A stretch of DNA of 64,000 nucleotides from Lepisosteus oculatus (lineage: Eukaryota; Chordata; Actinopteri; Semionotiformes; Lepisosteidae), in NCBI RefSeq assembly GCF_040954835.1, contig NC_090716.1, forward strand, positions 11,097,275-11,161,274, written 5' to 3'. Within the stretch, counting starts at the first letter, position 1; each line of letters opens with the position of its first letter. The position numbers and the translations under genes are program-made. Below are positions 1 through 12,600 of the stretch, one piece after another. The notes under the pieces are model-generated. The model saw only the letters and a list, made by a program, of their open reading frames with translations. It was not told the DNA's origin and did not search any database.

Positions 1-235
1 CAAGGCAGGATACATCCTGATGGGCTGCCAGTCCACTGCAGGTTGGCACACACTCACACCAGGAAACCAGCAAACATTTTCTCAGCACCCAATTAAGCTT
101 TGGACTGTGGGAGGAAACCCACACAAACACTGGGAGAACATGCAAAATCCATGCAGATAGCACCCCAGGTCTGGAATTGATTCCAGTGCCCAAGCACTGC
201 AAGGCAGCAATGTTAACCACTGCGCCTTGGTGCTG
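1..235 (-). repeat. Dispersed fish repeat, LINE-like 3' element (copy A)
   Basis: Read on the minus strand, this begins with a 'GCGCAGTGGTTAACATTGCT' type head and runs through phrases meaning 'gggtttcctcccacagtcc' and 'tgtgagtgtgtg'. The same word order recurs at about 25265-25450, 32105-32290 and, in the opposite orientation, 49990-50325, where it ends in a GGATGG tail. I recognise it as a family abundant in ray-finned fish genomes and probably derived from the 3' end of an L2-type LINE. The family name is inferred from memory, but the four-fold repetition is seen directly. Confidence 0.7.
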
Positions 236-842
236 TCCATAACCCATGCAAAAACATTTCAATGGAAAATTCTCAAGCAAAGCAGCTTTCCTTTAAAAAG
301 AAAGGGAACCAATATGTCCTTTTTAGACCCCCCCACCCGACTACAATTCACTCCTCTCAGTGCTGTGACCCTCATGCCCTGTGCCGTGAGATCCACGCAC
401 CACTTGCTGACTGCTGAGACGAGCAGGCTGCACAGCTGAATAAGCACCAAGCGGAGCAGCCCCACTGACAACAGTGCAAGATCACAGGCATGTGGCAGGT
501 CAAGGCCAGGACAGGCAAAGGGCATCCTGACTGGCAGAAGCTCATCAATCCCAGGCAGTGGCTGGCCCATTCAAATTGAGCAGCTAGAATTTTTATCAGG
601 TTTTTATTCATGTGGTCATATAACCTCTGTTCCTGAGTTAAAATTCTGCTGTTGGCTTGTAAAGCTTTGAAAGGTCTCATCTTGCATCCATCAACAGTCC
701 TGATCACAAGGGATAAGGTCGCTTTATGTGGCCAAGACACTGAGACTAAAACAAGATCATTAAGTGCTTAAATTCAAGGGATTGTTTTTTTTCTGCGTCT
801 TTAAAAACAAACCGACAACCACGTTGTATACCAAGAAGTTAC
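236..842. other. Partial nat10 intron, no gene seen
   Basis: This is the left part of the intron that follows the nat10 start-codon exon on the minus strand. The open frames here resemble no protein I know, and the next nat10 exon is not present, so it must lie beyond the left edge. Confidence 0.6.
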
Positions 843-950
843 CTGATCTCTTCCATGATCTCCCACCACAACGAACAGCGTGCGGTGATGCTGCGCTACC
901 CCATTCTCGATCTGCACACGGATCCGATTGTCCACTTTCTTCCGGAACAT
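843..950 (-). CDS. nat10: RNA cytidine acetyltransferase NAT10, first coding exon (partial gene)
   Basis: On the minus strand the ATG at 950-948 opens 36 codons beginning MFRKKVDNRIRVQIENGVA and ending in the segment LFVVVGDHGRDQ. This closely matches the N-terminus of human NAT10 (MHRKKVDNRIRILIENGVAE, then LFVVVGDRGKDQ). A consensus donor, CAG|GTAACT, follows at phase 0, and an acceptor with the tract TGTCTTCCTCACAG sits at 970-983, leaving 19 nt of 5' UTR in this exon. NAT10 is a nucleolar ATP-dependent enzyme of about 1025 residues in human that makes N4-acetylcytidine in 18S rRNA, tRNA and some mRNAs. Only about 3.5% of the protein is here and the rest lies to the left. Its position beside caprin1 and its shared strand match human 11p13. 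Confidence 0.93.
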
Positions 951-1701
951 TGTTCTGTTTTAATCAGTGCTGTGAGGAAGACACCGGTAGAATGAGAAAC
1001 TCATCTAAACCACATCGTAAAGACCTTTAAAAGGTGAAGATTATGATTATTGTGGCTTTATTAACAGGAATGTTAGAAACCTATCCTTAAAGGATGGCAC
1101 AATATACAGCACAAACCATTATTGTCAAATTTCATTTCCTCAGCATTACTAAGAACCACGGAAAATCAAATATAATTTTCACTAGAAGAAAAGACGGATT
1201 TGTGAACGTAAACACGCAAGAAATGCAGAATCGAATTGGCCTGACGTATATTGTGCCTGGATAAAGTAGTTTAAAAGAGTGCAGGTCAACAATACCAATC
1301 TTAGTAATGAAGAACAGTGTTCAATGTACATGTTACCGCTTCTATATGTCAGGACTATTTCACTCTTTGGTAACAAATACCTCGTCACAGTGTAGTTAAC
1401 AATGAATAATGCAAACTTTGTTCGGATTCATTTAGGAATTACTACACATTACACGTTTGAACAAAACACTAAAACACTTTTACCATTTTGTTGTTGTATT
1501 GCCTTAAAAAAACGAGAATTGCAGGCAAACGTTAACTAATCTAAGAATTTAAAAAACGTAACTGAGAATGAAATCGCGGAGCATGTTTTCAAGCAAACGC
1601 CAGTGTGATATGGATGCCAAACGTTACCGATTATCAGAAAAGCAGCTCTGAAACAAAAAAATAAAGCGAGTAATTTAGGAATCAAATGCTTTTAAGTCTA
1701 C
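951..1701. other. nat10 upstream region, nothing recognised
   Basis: Apart from the splice acceptor at 970-983, this AT-rich stretch shows no recognisable exon. The 68-codon minus-strand frame at 1182-1388 resembles no known protein. A non-coding nat10 first exon should lie somewhere in 1-2.1 kb, but I cannot place it. Confidence 0.5.
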
Positions 1702-1847
1702 CTCATGCAAGATTTGAAGGCATCAACAAAATAATCTTTTTCCGCAGAATCAAGTTTAGGATTCTCGAACTCTTCCAGTTCCTGACCAAACTCACGTGGA
1801 GACGCAGTCACAGCAAGGTCCCCTGACCGAGGAAGGACCCATAACAT
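1702..1847 (-). other. Unassigned exon-like ORF with donor site
   Basis: On the minus strand an ATG at 1847-1845 opens 48 codons plus two bases (ending AG), followed by a GTAGAC donor-like site at 1701-1696. The start reads MLWVLPRSGD and the end reads KDYFVDAFKSCM. The middle is rich in acidic residues (QELEEFENPKLD) and looks like a soluble helical protein. The frame is also open upstream to a TGA near 1880, so it could instead be an internal exon. I do not recognise the protein. It might be a 5' exon of nat10 (an upstream ORF), an unrelated gene, or chance. Confidence 0.3.
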
Positions 1848-4446
1848 AGCTGCCTCAGCGATTGCCCGTAAAAAGTTATATCACATTAGTAGTGTGAGCA
1901 AACAGTTTTTAAATAAAAATGAAAAATATAAAGTTGTTTTGGCAATTTTTTAATTAGAAAATGTCGACATGTTCAATAGGTCATTTGTCATAGATGTAGA
2001 GTTTATGTTAGCACGCTGGGGACGCGTGCTGTGCTTTAGTAAGGCGCCATTAAGCGGTTTAATCTTAAAACTGGTGATTTGTGACAAACCCTAATCACAT
2101 ACCTTTCTCAAGCCTTGTTTCATTATCTCATAGAGTGATTTTGGCATGTTGTATTTTCAGAAACGGCGGAATGGAATGCATAAACTGTTTTCAGCTTCCA
2201 TTCGTGGCGTTGAAAAGAAATGCAAGCAATCCGACATCACAGTTTGAAAGTTTGTGCAGTCTTTAAAGCTTAAGACCAGTGCGTTTTCACCATTATATTC
2301 GTCAGTTTGATGGAAGTACGTTTTCTATCATTTGATCACTGGCTGAGGCGCTGTACCACGGGTTTCTTTGAAGTGGGAGACATATATAATTTGTATTTTA
2401 TGTTCTTATTTAGGTTTATTTTTACTGTGGTAGTTTGTTTAGTGTGAGACGTTTTATACAATCTCTGACCCAGGGGAAAGTGGTGCGGACGGTTGAGGAG
2501 AGAATTCAGGCTCACGCTGTGTCCGTTAATTTTTGTCTTTTTCTAACCTCTTCTGTATTTTGGGTTCCCAATCAAGTTTGATAATCGGCCAATGAAAGCT
2601 GTTTTCCTTTATATGAACGCCTAAAACCCTGACCGAACCCATGATTGTACAGAAGAAATGGTTATGGATCCACAAACAAGCAAATAAGCTAGGAGTTTTT
2701 ATCTGTATCATTCAATGTTTTTAGATGTGTGATTTATAAGATACTTATCTACTAGGAAAAAAAGTATGAAATGTGCTTCGGCAGTTAAAATACATGCCAT
2801 GACATCAAACCTGCTTAACTGAATCAGCCTATGAAAAATTGAGAACGCACATGTTTTATAAAAACACCTTTTATTTTTTTCCACCACAGGACTCCACAGA
2901 TGTTTTTGGTCTACATCACAATGCCACCAGTAAACCAGGCAGTTCAAAATTAAGCTGACTTGACCAAATCAAAACCACTGAAACTGGCATTTACAGATTT
3001 TTAATTTAAAAAGTACCGCAGTTCACGCTCTTCAGTATACAGCACAGTATACAATACAGTAACTGAACTGCAAGGAAATGTCTGAATGGATCAATGGTAT
3101 TCTCAGTACACTACAACCACACTTAAAAATAGGCCCCTTGACACTGAAGGCCAAGCTCCATGTAAGTAGACCTAAAAGGTTTAATTATTAAATTATTAGA
3201 ATCGGCCAATTACATAAGGCGAATCAATACAGTATCATATAGTGTACTGACTGAAAGATTGAAAGCTGAACTCTACCCTTATCAATTCAATTAAACACCT
3301 CCTAGAGCCAAAAAGATGGAGTTCATTTCGGTCCACATTTCAAAGTACATCAAAACATAAACAGCATCGTTTATTACATTAAAAGAGCCTGGAAAAATCT
3401 AAAGCCAGAAAATTAATTGAAATGATGTTGAAAATCTCTAGTACAGGTATCTGACCTCTCATCCCAAAAGAAATGGGTTCAGTTAAGAGTCTGAAGATAC
3501 TTGCTTGAACTGGTAGATTAGCTGTAATGTATCAGAGTGTGCACACTCTTATACTGTATATTGCAATTCTATCACTATTCTCAGAAAATCACATTAAATG
3601 TTCAGGCTTTCAACAGATCAATCAAATAAGTGCAGCTATTGTGTTCTTGCATCCAGACTGAATTAAAAACAATATTCCTCCATAATTGTTCAACCCAAAT
3701 ATAATTTACATTGTACCAGTATTCTACAAATTCAAGCAGTCCTACACTTCATAAAAATGCTTAATGACCCAAGTCTTAAGCTTTCATCTTCACCATGTGA
3801 AAGAAGAGAAACCAAACAGCTGTCCTATAGTCTATGAATTGGTCAATTTAATTTTGAGCAAGTATACTAGGTAGTATGACTGTAGATCAAGTCACTGACA
3901 ATGTGCTGTGACAGAAGTTGTCTGTGGTCCAGTTTGTAATCTTACTTTTCTGGAGGCAGGTGGAGCAAGGAGTTTCTGAAATGCCTGCCACTGGGTGCAG
4001 GAATTGAACGCACAGTTAGCAGTTGACAGCCCAGCCTACAAACCAGTTGGACCAACACAAGAGGCTTACAGATACAGAGGGCCGATGGGAAAACCATACA
4101 CTTCCCATAAGCATGGCATTTATTTGTACAGGGATCATTCTTGGCTGTAAGTGGCAAATGTGTCACATTCAGAACTGCACACACACACTCATAAAAAAGC
4201 TCAATGTATGTTACCACAAGGTTTTTTTTTCTTTTACTATGGCTACTCAAGTTATAGTAACTGTGTATATAGTGCTAAAAGTTTCAAATCAAAAGTTACT
4301 ATATGTTCTATTGGAAAAAAAATCATGTAAATTGTAAGGGTTTTTTTACTAGAATTTACAGGTGGTTTTGTTCTGCATCAGCAGTCCTTTGTGTAAACAC
4401 TTTGCAATTTCCATGAAGTCACAAGGGGCCCCTATAGCCCAAATGA
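1848..4446. other. Intergenic between nat10 and caprin1, little recognised
   Basis: AT-rich DNA without a convincing coding frame. It contains a further AATAAA on the minus strand (2870-2875), which could end an even longer caprin1 mRNA, and the tRNA-like segment near 4 kb listed separately. Confidence 0.5.
3985..4062 (-). repeat. tRNA-like / SINE head with A and B boxes
   Basis: On the minus strand TGGTCCAACTGG (4054-4043) fits the pol III A box and GTTCAATTCC (4009-4000) fits the B box, about 33 nt apart as in tRNA genes. Between them the sequence resembles part of a tRNA-Asn, but the stems do not pair well. It is more likely a decayed tRNA-derived SINE or tRNA pseudogene than a working tRNA. 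Confidence 0.35.
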
Positions 4447-4471
4447 TCCATGACAGGCACATCTTCAAGGC

Positions 4472-4477
4472 TTTATT
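4472..4477 (-). terminator. caprin1: Candidate distal poly(A) signal of caprin1
   Basis: Minus-strand AATAAA followed by the GU-rich stretch GATGTGCCTGTC, about 2.1 kb past the exon 19 stop. Other AATAAA copies at 4119-4124 and 2870-2875 are alternatives, so the real 3' end is uncertain. Confidence 0.35.
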
Positions 4478-6563
4478 TACAGAATGATGTTCACATTTTC
4501 TCATGTATTCTGCCATACTACTTACAGGGGTATAGCATAAATATCTAGTGGCAAACAGCATCAGACACTGTGTAGGTTTTTTCAAGAGTTTCTGTCAGCT
4601 TTGTTGGGAAAGAAAATATTTCCTTCATAATTCAAGTACCTAGAAACCCTTTCCACTCTCCAAGTGCTGTTCCTACAGGCAAACAGATGCATGTGAGCAA
4701 CAGAAGCACTCTGTTGGCTACATTTAATTTTGTTCCCTTTTACACTGCAAAACAAATGAGGATCTAAAAGACAGGAGGGTTCTTTCATTGTTAAATACAG
4801 TACATAGAAGGAAGACTCATGATAGGTCCTCCTTCCAGCTCATCTCTTATCTAAATAAAAGTACTGTAGCAAGGAATTCAGGACCTGACAGTGCATTGAC
4901 ACCTGAGAAAAGCAGAAACAAAGGTTTTAATAAGCTGAAGAAACACTAGCCTGATAAACGGAATAAGACACAAGACTTAAATCAATTAAATGCATTTGTG
5001 TTATAACAAAAGTGTGCTGTCATGTAATGTGCCCGACTGACTGTCAAGAAGCCACAAAAAAGCACTAGAGAAAATATTTGGAGTAAATTAAACTATTTGC
5101 ACTATCCAATATCCAAGAGGGAGCACAAAACTTTGAGTATGTAAAAACTATAATATACAAGGAATGGCAGTGTGCAGTGGAGCCTACAAATACTTTTTCC
5201 CACCTGCTTCAAGCCTTTTAACAATTCAACCACATTCACATTTGTCCACAGCCACATTATGCCATCAGTAAAGTGGTGATGTTCAGTGGGCGCTTACTCA
5301 ATACTGGAGAGTCAGTGTACCCATTAGGCACATCATATGAGTGAGATGTGTCCTCGTCTGATCAACACGAAATGCTACTAGAAAAAAAGGTGGAGAAAGC
5401 AACAGTGTTATGTAATTCCAGTGTCAAATGCCCGGCAACTATATGGAAGTCCATTCATCCTAAGATATCTGATCTGACTCTTAATACTAGGCAAGACTTG
5501 GGTTTTAACTTTTTAATGACTTGCCTTGAAAAGAAAAGCTTTGCGACAGCAGAACAAGCTCCAGGTTCTATCTGGTCCACTTTACTGCAATTGCATACAA
5601 ATGGTAAGCTCTTTATAAGGTTAACGATTGCTTCCCACTCTCGCATCTCTCACCAACTTTAACCAGTCTGCCTTGAGACACTGCCATACTGAAGAAAAAA
5701 AACATTGGGATTTAGAACCAGAGAAATGAGGCTGGTTGAGACCACAGATGAAATCAGAATTTGATATCATATTCAGACTACATGGGATTCCTAATTAGCT
5801 TGGTACTGTAAATGCTAATTAATTTATATGTTGACACCCCCTATCCTGTTCCAAGATATGCAGCTTTCCATTATATACATAGAATGTGCAGTCTAGCAGC
5901 AGCTTGAAGGGAAAAGTTACCATGAAGTTCAGATGTGCTCCTTAGGGTTGTAGTTTGCCATGCGTTTTTCTGAGATCTTCATGGCCCATGCACCTTATTG
6001 GTACCATATGAGCTACGTCCATGCTTGGCTGTATGTTTTGCAAATTTGTTGCATACCAATATACAAATTCGTAGTTTCTGTACTGTAAATGAGTTTATCA
6101 GCAGTGCCTGCATGACGGGTTGACAGAGCTGTCACGTGAAAACAACTTGACAAGGCTTCCAGGTCTTGGAAGTCTGGGGATTCAAGGGCTTATTTGAATC
6201 TATAGTAAAAGAATGTCCTTCTTAACCATTTTCACATTTCTGGACAATCTGCGATCATCTACAAATCATTTTAATGATAAAGGCACAAAATGTTTCCTGT
6301 TCATTTTTGTAAAGGTCATAACAGCGAAGGATTGAGGGACAACTTTGGGTTTTACAGAAAGATCCTGTGGGGATGTTGCTCTGCAGACGCCAGTGATCCT
6401 TCCTCCCACATAGTGGGCGAATGACTCATAAAAAGCACGGTTAGGTCTGCACCAGTGACCAGATGTTCATGGGATCTGAAGAACCGGGATAGGAAGGGGT
6501 GCGTCCTGTGTTGGGAGGAGAGTAGGTGTTACAAGGTTTCAGATACTGACAGCGAAGTCCGTG
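4478..6563 (-). other. caprin1: Probable caprin1 long 3' UTR
   Basis: Sequence after the distal stop codon up to the first well-formed minus-strand AATAAA. No coding frame in it resembles a known protein. The extent is inferred from the poly(A) signal alone. Confidence 0.4.
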
Positions 6564-6628
6564 TTAATTAGCCTGTTGAGCCGTCATGTGGGGAATCCCT
6601 CTTCCAGGCCTGTATGGTCCCCCACGAC
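6564..6628 (-). CDS. caprin1: caprin1 exon 19, distal C-terminal exon
   Basis: Acceptor TTTGTGGTTTGCAG, then 65 bp ending in TAA at 6566-6564. It encodes RGGPYRPGRGIPHMTAQQAN, matching the human tail RGGPPRPNRGMPQMNTQQVN in length and pattern. This RGG-type tail is present only in the long isoform (713 residues). Confidence 0.95.
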
Positions 6629-9600
6629 CTGCAAACCACAAAAAACAAAACAAAACATTAACCCTGGAGCCCCGCCACACACTTCCTTTCAAAGGTGCTT
6701 TGCACAGAATAAATGGACGTCACATGCACATAACCAGACGTGCAGTATTTCGTTCATGTCACAGGAAAGGATTCCTTTCCAGAGCTTCTATTGAGTCTGT
6801 TGATCTAGTGAGATCATGAAATACACTGAAGAATAAGTTTAAAACCAAAAAATGTGAAGAAGAGCACGACTAACTCAATAAAGGGAATTCCTCGATTGAA
6901 TTATACTAAATGAATCACAAAGGACAGTCTTATATAAGAGACCTAACAAAAAGTCAGTAGTTCTCTTCCCCAGTGGGGGTTAAACACTACATTTGTATCC
7001 CTTCTGTCTGGGCAGTGAAGACCTTCCTGAACGATAAAATGAAGGGTAGAAACTACAGAGGAAAAAAAAAGCTTTAACAAGAGAAATGAAAAACTCGGAG
7101 GATGAAAATTGTCTTAGAAGGATGTACAGTCGTACCTACACAGAAGCCTTTGGCAAATAGTCTTCCAGAACAGCAGAGTGCTTCAAAATGTAGGGATTTT
7201 ATCTTCCACAAAAGACTTTAGCTTTACTTGCATCTTAAAGTGAGGACTCTTAAAAATCCCTCTCTGACCAATGAGGTTAGCAAATTCTCAGACAGGGGTC
7301 ACAAGGAGTTTTGTACTTCGGTGGCACAAGGTAAAAGGTGGTTGTGGCTTGTCCTGCTGGCTACATACAATTGTCCATTTCTGAAGAAAAAGGGAGTGCT
7401 TAAAGCTTATCGATTGCAGTTTGTCAAATAGGACACCGTTTTGTGAAATGAATAAAGAATTAAGACGGGTACATTTCATAGTACATTGGACAAGCATAAT
7501 CGCGATAATGATCCACATGTGCTGGAGAGACTGAACTGGCGAGTGCAAGGAAACCAGCATGTGGATAACCCAGCAAGGTGCCTTTATCCTTTAAAGAGCA
7601 AGAAAAATGTCCAAGACTGTGGTCTAGGAAAAGCCTTCTATGGGGGAAACTGTGAAGAGACTTTTTGAATCTGCTTTTATTTGAGCCAAATTGAACTAAG
7701 CTTTCAGTACCAATTCCAATCATCGCACTTCCTGAAGCACTAGTTGTAGATATTTCCCCAACATGGAAAACTTTTCCAAGTAAACCACTCATGCCTTACA
7801 GAATGGGAGATGATCAAGAACCAGTGTCAAGGACACCTTTAAATTAAGATGAACAAAATTACAGGTCATCTACATCTTCAATTCCAATACAGTCTAACAT
7901 GGCACTACACTTGCAACAATGTTTGCAACAGAAAGCATCTGGAAAATAAGCCAAAGCAGACATGCCAGTGTAAGTTAAAGCTGTAAATATACTTGCTGGT
8001 AGCCGATACTTTAATTGCATTTCCCAGACAACGCCCCTGTCCCAGGTTACTGAAATACCCCAAATATAAATCAAGAAAAGGGAGATTAGAATTAAACCAC
8101 ATTATACACAATAGTGAAAAATGAAATGGCAATTGGCCACTAGAATTCCAATTATAAAATTACTTTCAATACTAACGCACAATGTAAATGTTCCTCAATA
8201 TAGTCCTTATTTCAGTGTTGCAACCCATCTCTTCCAAAAATGGATAGATCAACTTCTCTAGCGCACATTGCTTTTGAGTTTCAAATAGGAGAAGGTCCAA
8301 TTACTTGTTCCTCTTAGCACAAAATAAAAAGTTTGTGCCATTTAAAGTATTATGAAGTGTATTGGATGAGATAGGGAGCTACTTGAGAAAATTGTCAAAG
8401 GTAGGAATATGTAACTTGAGTGTTTTAAGTGTTAAAAATTCTGTTTTGGACAATCTTGGTATGGAAATATTTTACAATTGGAGATGCAAAAGTTTGAAAA
8501 GAAAAGGTAACATTTTCCATTTGGATTTATAATTATTCTTCCCTGCAGGCAAAAGCTATGTGACAATGTGTACTGGCTGGAGAGGGTGTCCAAATCTGTT
8601 GCCCAAGGAAAATAATGAGAAATTCTACATAGAGGAAAATATTAGGGCTATGATAAAAGGCTTTTTCCCCATCAGAGGTGAGAGTAATCACTAAACAAAA
8701 AATAACTAATAACACTGAAAATCCTCAGGCAAAAGATTCAGCTCCTTTCTCACACAGCTTATTGTAAATGCAGCTTGCTGTAATGCAGGCCAGAGCAACT
8801 GAACAGAAGAAAAACAGGAAAGCAAAAGACACCTTTAATTCCAGTAAAGTCCTGCACCTCAAAACAATGGTTAGTAGAAAACCTCAGGCATTCCCAGGCT
8901 CTGTACTGAGTGAATGGAGTGCCTGAGCGACAAAATTAGGCGCATGACTTTGCTGCAAATTCCAGCACACACAGAGCCCCAAAAAAGTGAGGAACAGGGA
9001 CAATGAAAAGAAACTGAGCAGCAGACAGCAGGTAATGCAACACATCTTTATTGAAACTTTCTCTCAAGAAGCAACATCAATTTACAAACTGAGTAACCTG
9101 TGGGAGTCTCTTTAAAATGTAATGAAAAAAATAAACGAATTGGCAATAACCAAGAGGAGGTGAAATACTCCCAGGTTTTGGACCAGCAGTGGCAGTTTTT
9201 TTTGCGATTTACTTTTTTTACAAAAAAATAAATTAATGAAAATCTTTCAAGTGTACAGGAATATCCTTTTTAAAACAGGCTTGCTTAATTTCTTTATGCA
9301 AAAGAGATGTTCAGATGCTTGGCGCAAGCTTAACCTCATTAAAACGTTACGATAGTTTTTAAATGTAATCAAAGCAGGCTCAACTCTGATTAAACAGCCA
9401 AAAAAAAAAAAGGTTTATACCACTGATGAGTTTAAAAAAAAAAAGAAGTGGGCAGGGGAAACCGCATTCTCATCTTAATGTTTTGTGTGGCCTAAGTTTT
9501 CCAGTCCGAAAGCCTTTAGGAACGCATCACTTGAGCATTACCTCGAGAGCAACCTCGAGGCCCCGGGCCGGCTCCACGCTTGTAGTTCTGTTGGTACCCA

Positions 9601-12600
9601 TCCTGGGAAGACAAGAGAAAAGCAGTCACACACACTCCTGCATGGGCTGCACATCATCCGAACAAAAGCACTTCTTACGCCGGAACCAATAACGAACTGA
9701 AAAGGGCATCTGTTAAAGACCATAACCAGAAACCAAGAACTGGTTTAAAATGCTTTTGAAAATTTAATAAAACCCCGTAAAGCCCCTTCAACCACAATTT
9801 CCACAGAAATGTAGAATTTCAAAGGTCAAAATGTTTTGTTTTTTTTGCTGTAACTCAAAAGTGTATTACTTCAAGATGATAATTACTGCACAGGAATAAC
9901 GTTTTTACTCTCTAACTAGAGGTGACCGCTGATGCAGAAGACGGAGTCTCTCGTTACCCGCTGATAGCTGCTGTTGGAGTAGTCGCGAGGCGTGCTGAAC
10001 TGCGACTGTCCGTAGCCACTGTTTGGAGTGTTGGAGAAAGAGGGCCGGTAACCTTCGTAGCCACCTGGATGCAACAGATTGACAGTATCACACGAACCGC
10101 TCAACTGTTAATACCTTCCTGCTACAGAGATCTTACAATGCCCATGTCGGATCAAGATGAAAGATTCATGGATCAGGATTCTAGACATTTCAGTTAGGAT
10201 GAACTCCTTTAAATGGAGAAAGACTGATCAATTATCAAACACAAACAGTACTCTAGTCATTAAAGCCATTCCAACTGGCTAAATCAGCTGCAAAAGATCC
10301 AACAACATTCCTTAACATGTTAAGTTAGATGGGTATAGAATCAATAGTACCCACATTCAAAAGCATGAAAAGGAAGCCTGTTCTAATCCAGGACTGCACG
10401 GCCTATAAAGACGTTTGCCAGGGTTGGTGTTAAGTTTTAATTGTGTAAGTGATAGCCCAAGCACCTCTGAAGCCATTGGAGGGTCCACGGTAGCCATTGA
10501 TCATGCCACGCGAGTTCCTGGGTCCCCCACGAGACATGGCCCTACTGTTGTAGAAGGACTGGCCGGGTCGGGCGAAGCCACTGCCCTGCTGCGGAGGCTG
10601 CTGGGACAGCTGCTGGTGACCTGCTGTGGTCGGGATGGTTTGGTCTTGGGTGTGGAAAGCGCCAACAACTAGACAACAACAGGACATCTAATTAGCACCT
10701 TCCCACTCTTCAGTCGGCAAAAAAAATAAAATGGAACACTACAGCCATTTGTGAGATTTGAGATTAAAAACTGGTCTAGAAAATGGCAATTAGTACAAAT
10801 ATACTACAGACTTAAAGCTCTTTTTAAGAGGGCATTTACTTTTGTTTGTTTCTTTTAATTTTCCTTAAAACCAAAAACAAATCTGGATATCTGCTGGACC
10901 TTAGAAAAATATTCACCCCAACATGGAAAGATAAATGCATCAGAGCTCCATTAGTCAAGCTAAAAAAGTTTTCCATGTTTCCAAGAACAGCACACTGGTG
11001 TAACAGATGGCAAGCAGTGGAATCCTAGCTAGCAGGTTTCAAAGTTGCTCTTCAGAGGTCCCAAGGGGCTTGGCTGGGCCCTTCCTACTTTTAGCCGTGA
11101 CGTCACAAGTACAAGACCCTGCCAACAGCCCTCTCCCTGCCCTCACCAGACTGCAGCTGCTCCTGCTGTAGCTCAGGCTGCTCCACCTGGTGCTGCGTCT
11201 GGCTGCTGAAGCTCTGGCTGTAGCTTGTCTGGTACTGGCTTGGCTGCTTCAAGGCCTCCGTTTCATTGGCAGGAGGAACAGGGGCATTCAAATTGAAAAC
11301 CTGGGAAAGCAAAGCACAAGCAACATCACGGTTATTGTTCTTGAAGAATAAACCGTATGGTACTTAATCAGGCCTCTGTTTATAAATCTATGATCCCAAA
11401 AGGGTAAATATCTACAAGCCACAAAGTATACAATGTAAAACTGACTTGCCTCTAGGAGCTGGGAGAATGGGCCAACCAGTAAAAGGCCATTTCTAAGAGT
11501 ACAGGATGAGCTTATCACCTTACACCTGGGACCATGATTACACAAGAGGCACGGTGTAACTGGCAAAGCACTGCTGGGGTAAGCTGGGTGCTACTACGGC
11601 CAGGCCTTCCCAGCTGTCTGTGAAAGTTACTCGTGAAATGTGCCGAGTGCCTTCAGAACGACAGAGCTGGTTCAGGCTTCAGGCTCGCAAAGGACTTCCG
11701 GGCTGGTGTGGTAGAGAAACATCTACAGGTCCTTATTTCCCTTCATAGTGTCAATCTGCAACTTCATCAGGCCTTTGAGTTTCACTTTTTACTTAATACA
11801 TCTTTAGGTCTTCCCAGAAGAAAGAGAAATATTCAATTTTAGTTTCAAATTTCCATCAATAACAGGATTTTTCTGTTATCCTCCCAGTGTAGTGCCACAT
11901 TATTAAAGGTGAAGCTGGACCAGCCAAAAAATGATTAACACTGGTCTTTCCAAACTTGGTCCAGTGAGAGACTAGTAAATGTTTAAGCAATATTAAACAC
12001 GATTCTGAAAATAAATTAAAAAAGAGCTTCAAATTTTAAAAGCCCAATTAAAGCAAACAAGACCAAAAACAAAGCCCAGTGTTAGCCTGGCAAGCAGTCA
12101 TGCAGTATTGCACATCAGCAGCTGAAGTCATCCAGGGACATGGCCAGCTTAATCATTTCATACATCCACAGTGAATGATTCATTCACCACAGATATAGCT
12201 TAAGGCTTAGAACAGATCAACCTTGTGCCAGATTGAGGCATTTATGTGCCATCAGTGGAGGGGGGTAAGAAAACCTAAGTTAGTTATGCTGTGAAGTCAA
12301 AACGGTTCAAATCTAAACCCATTCAGTTTGCTTAGGCATCATACCTGAACTATGAGGTCATGAATTCCTGTGAAAACCTATGGAATCCGAATGCAGGATC
12401 TGGAACTAGGACTACTACTGTAGATGAAATCTTACCTTGTCAAAAAGCCCAGGTTATTCTGTCACTATCCTAAAAACAATTTAAAAGTTGTACATAAGGG
12501 GTGAAAAAAACCTTGAACCCGTTGATATTAAAACAGACGAAACAAATAACATTTCAAGCTGACCACACAAAGGTCAGTGCATTGCAGAAGAGGGTGGAAT

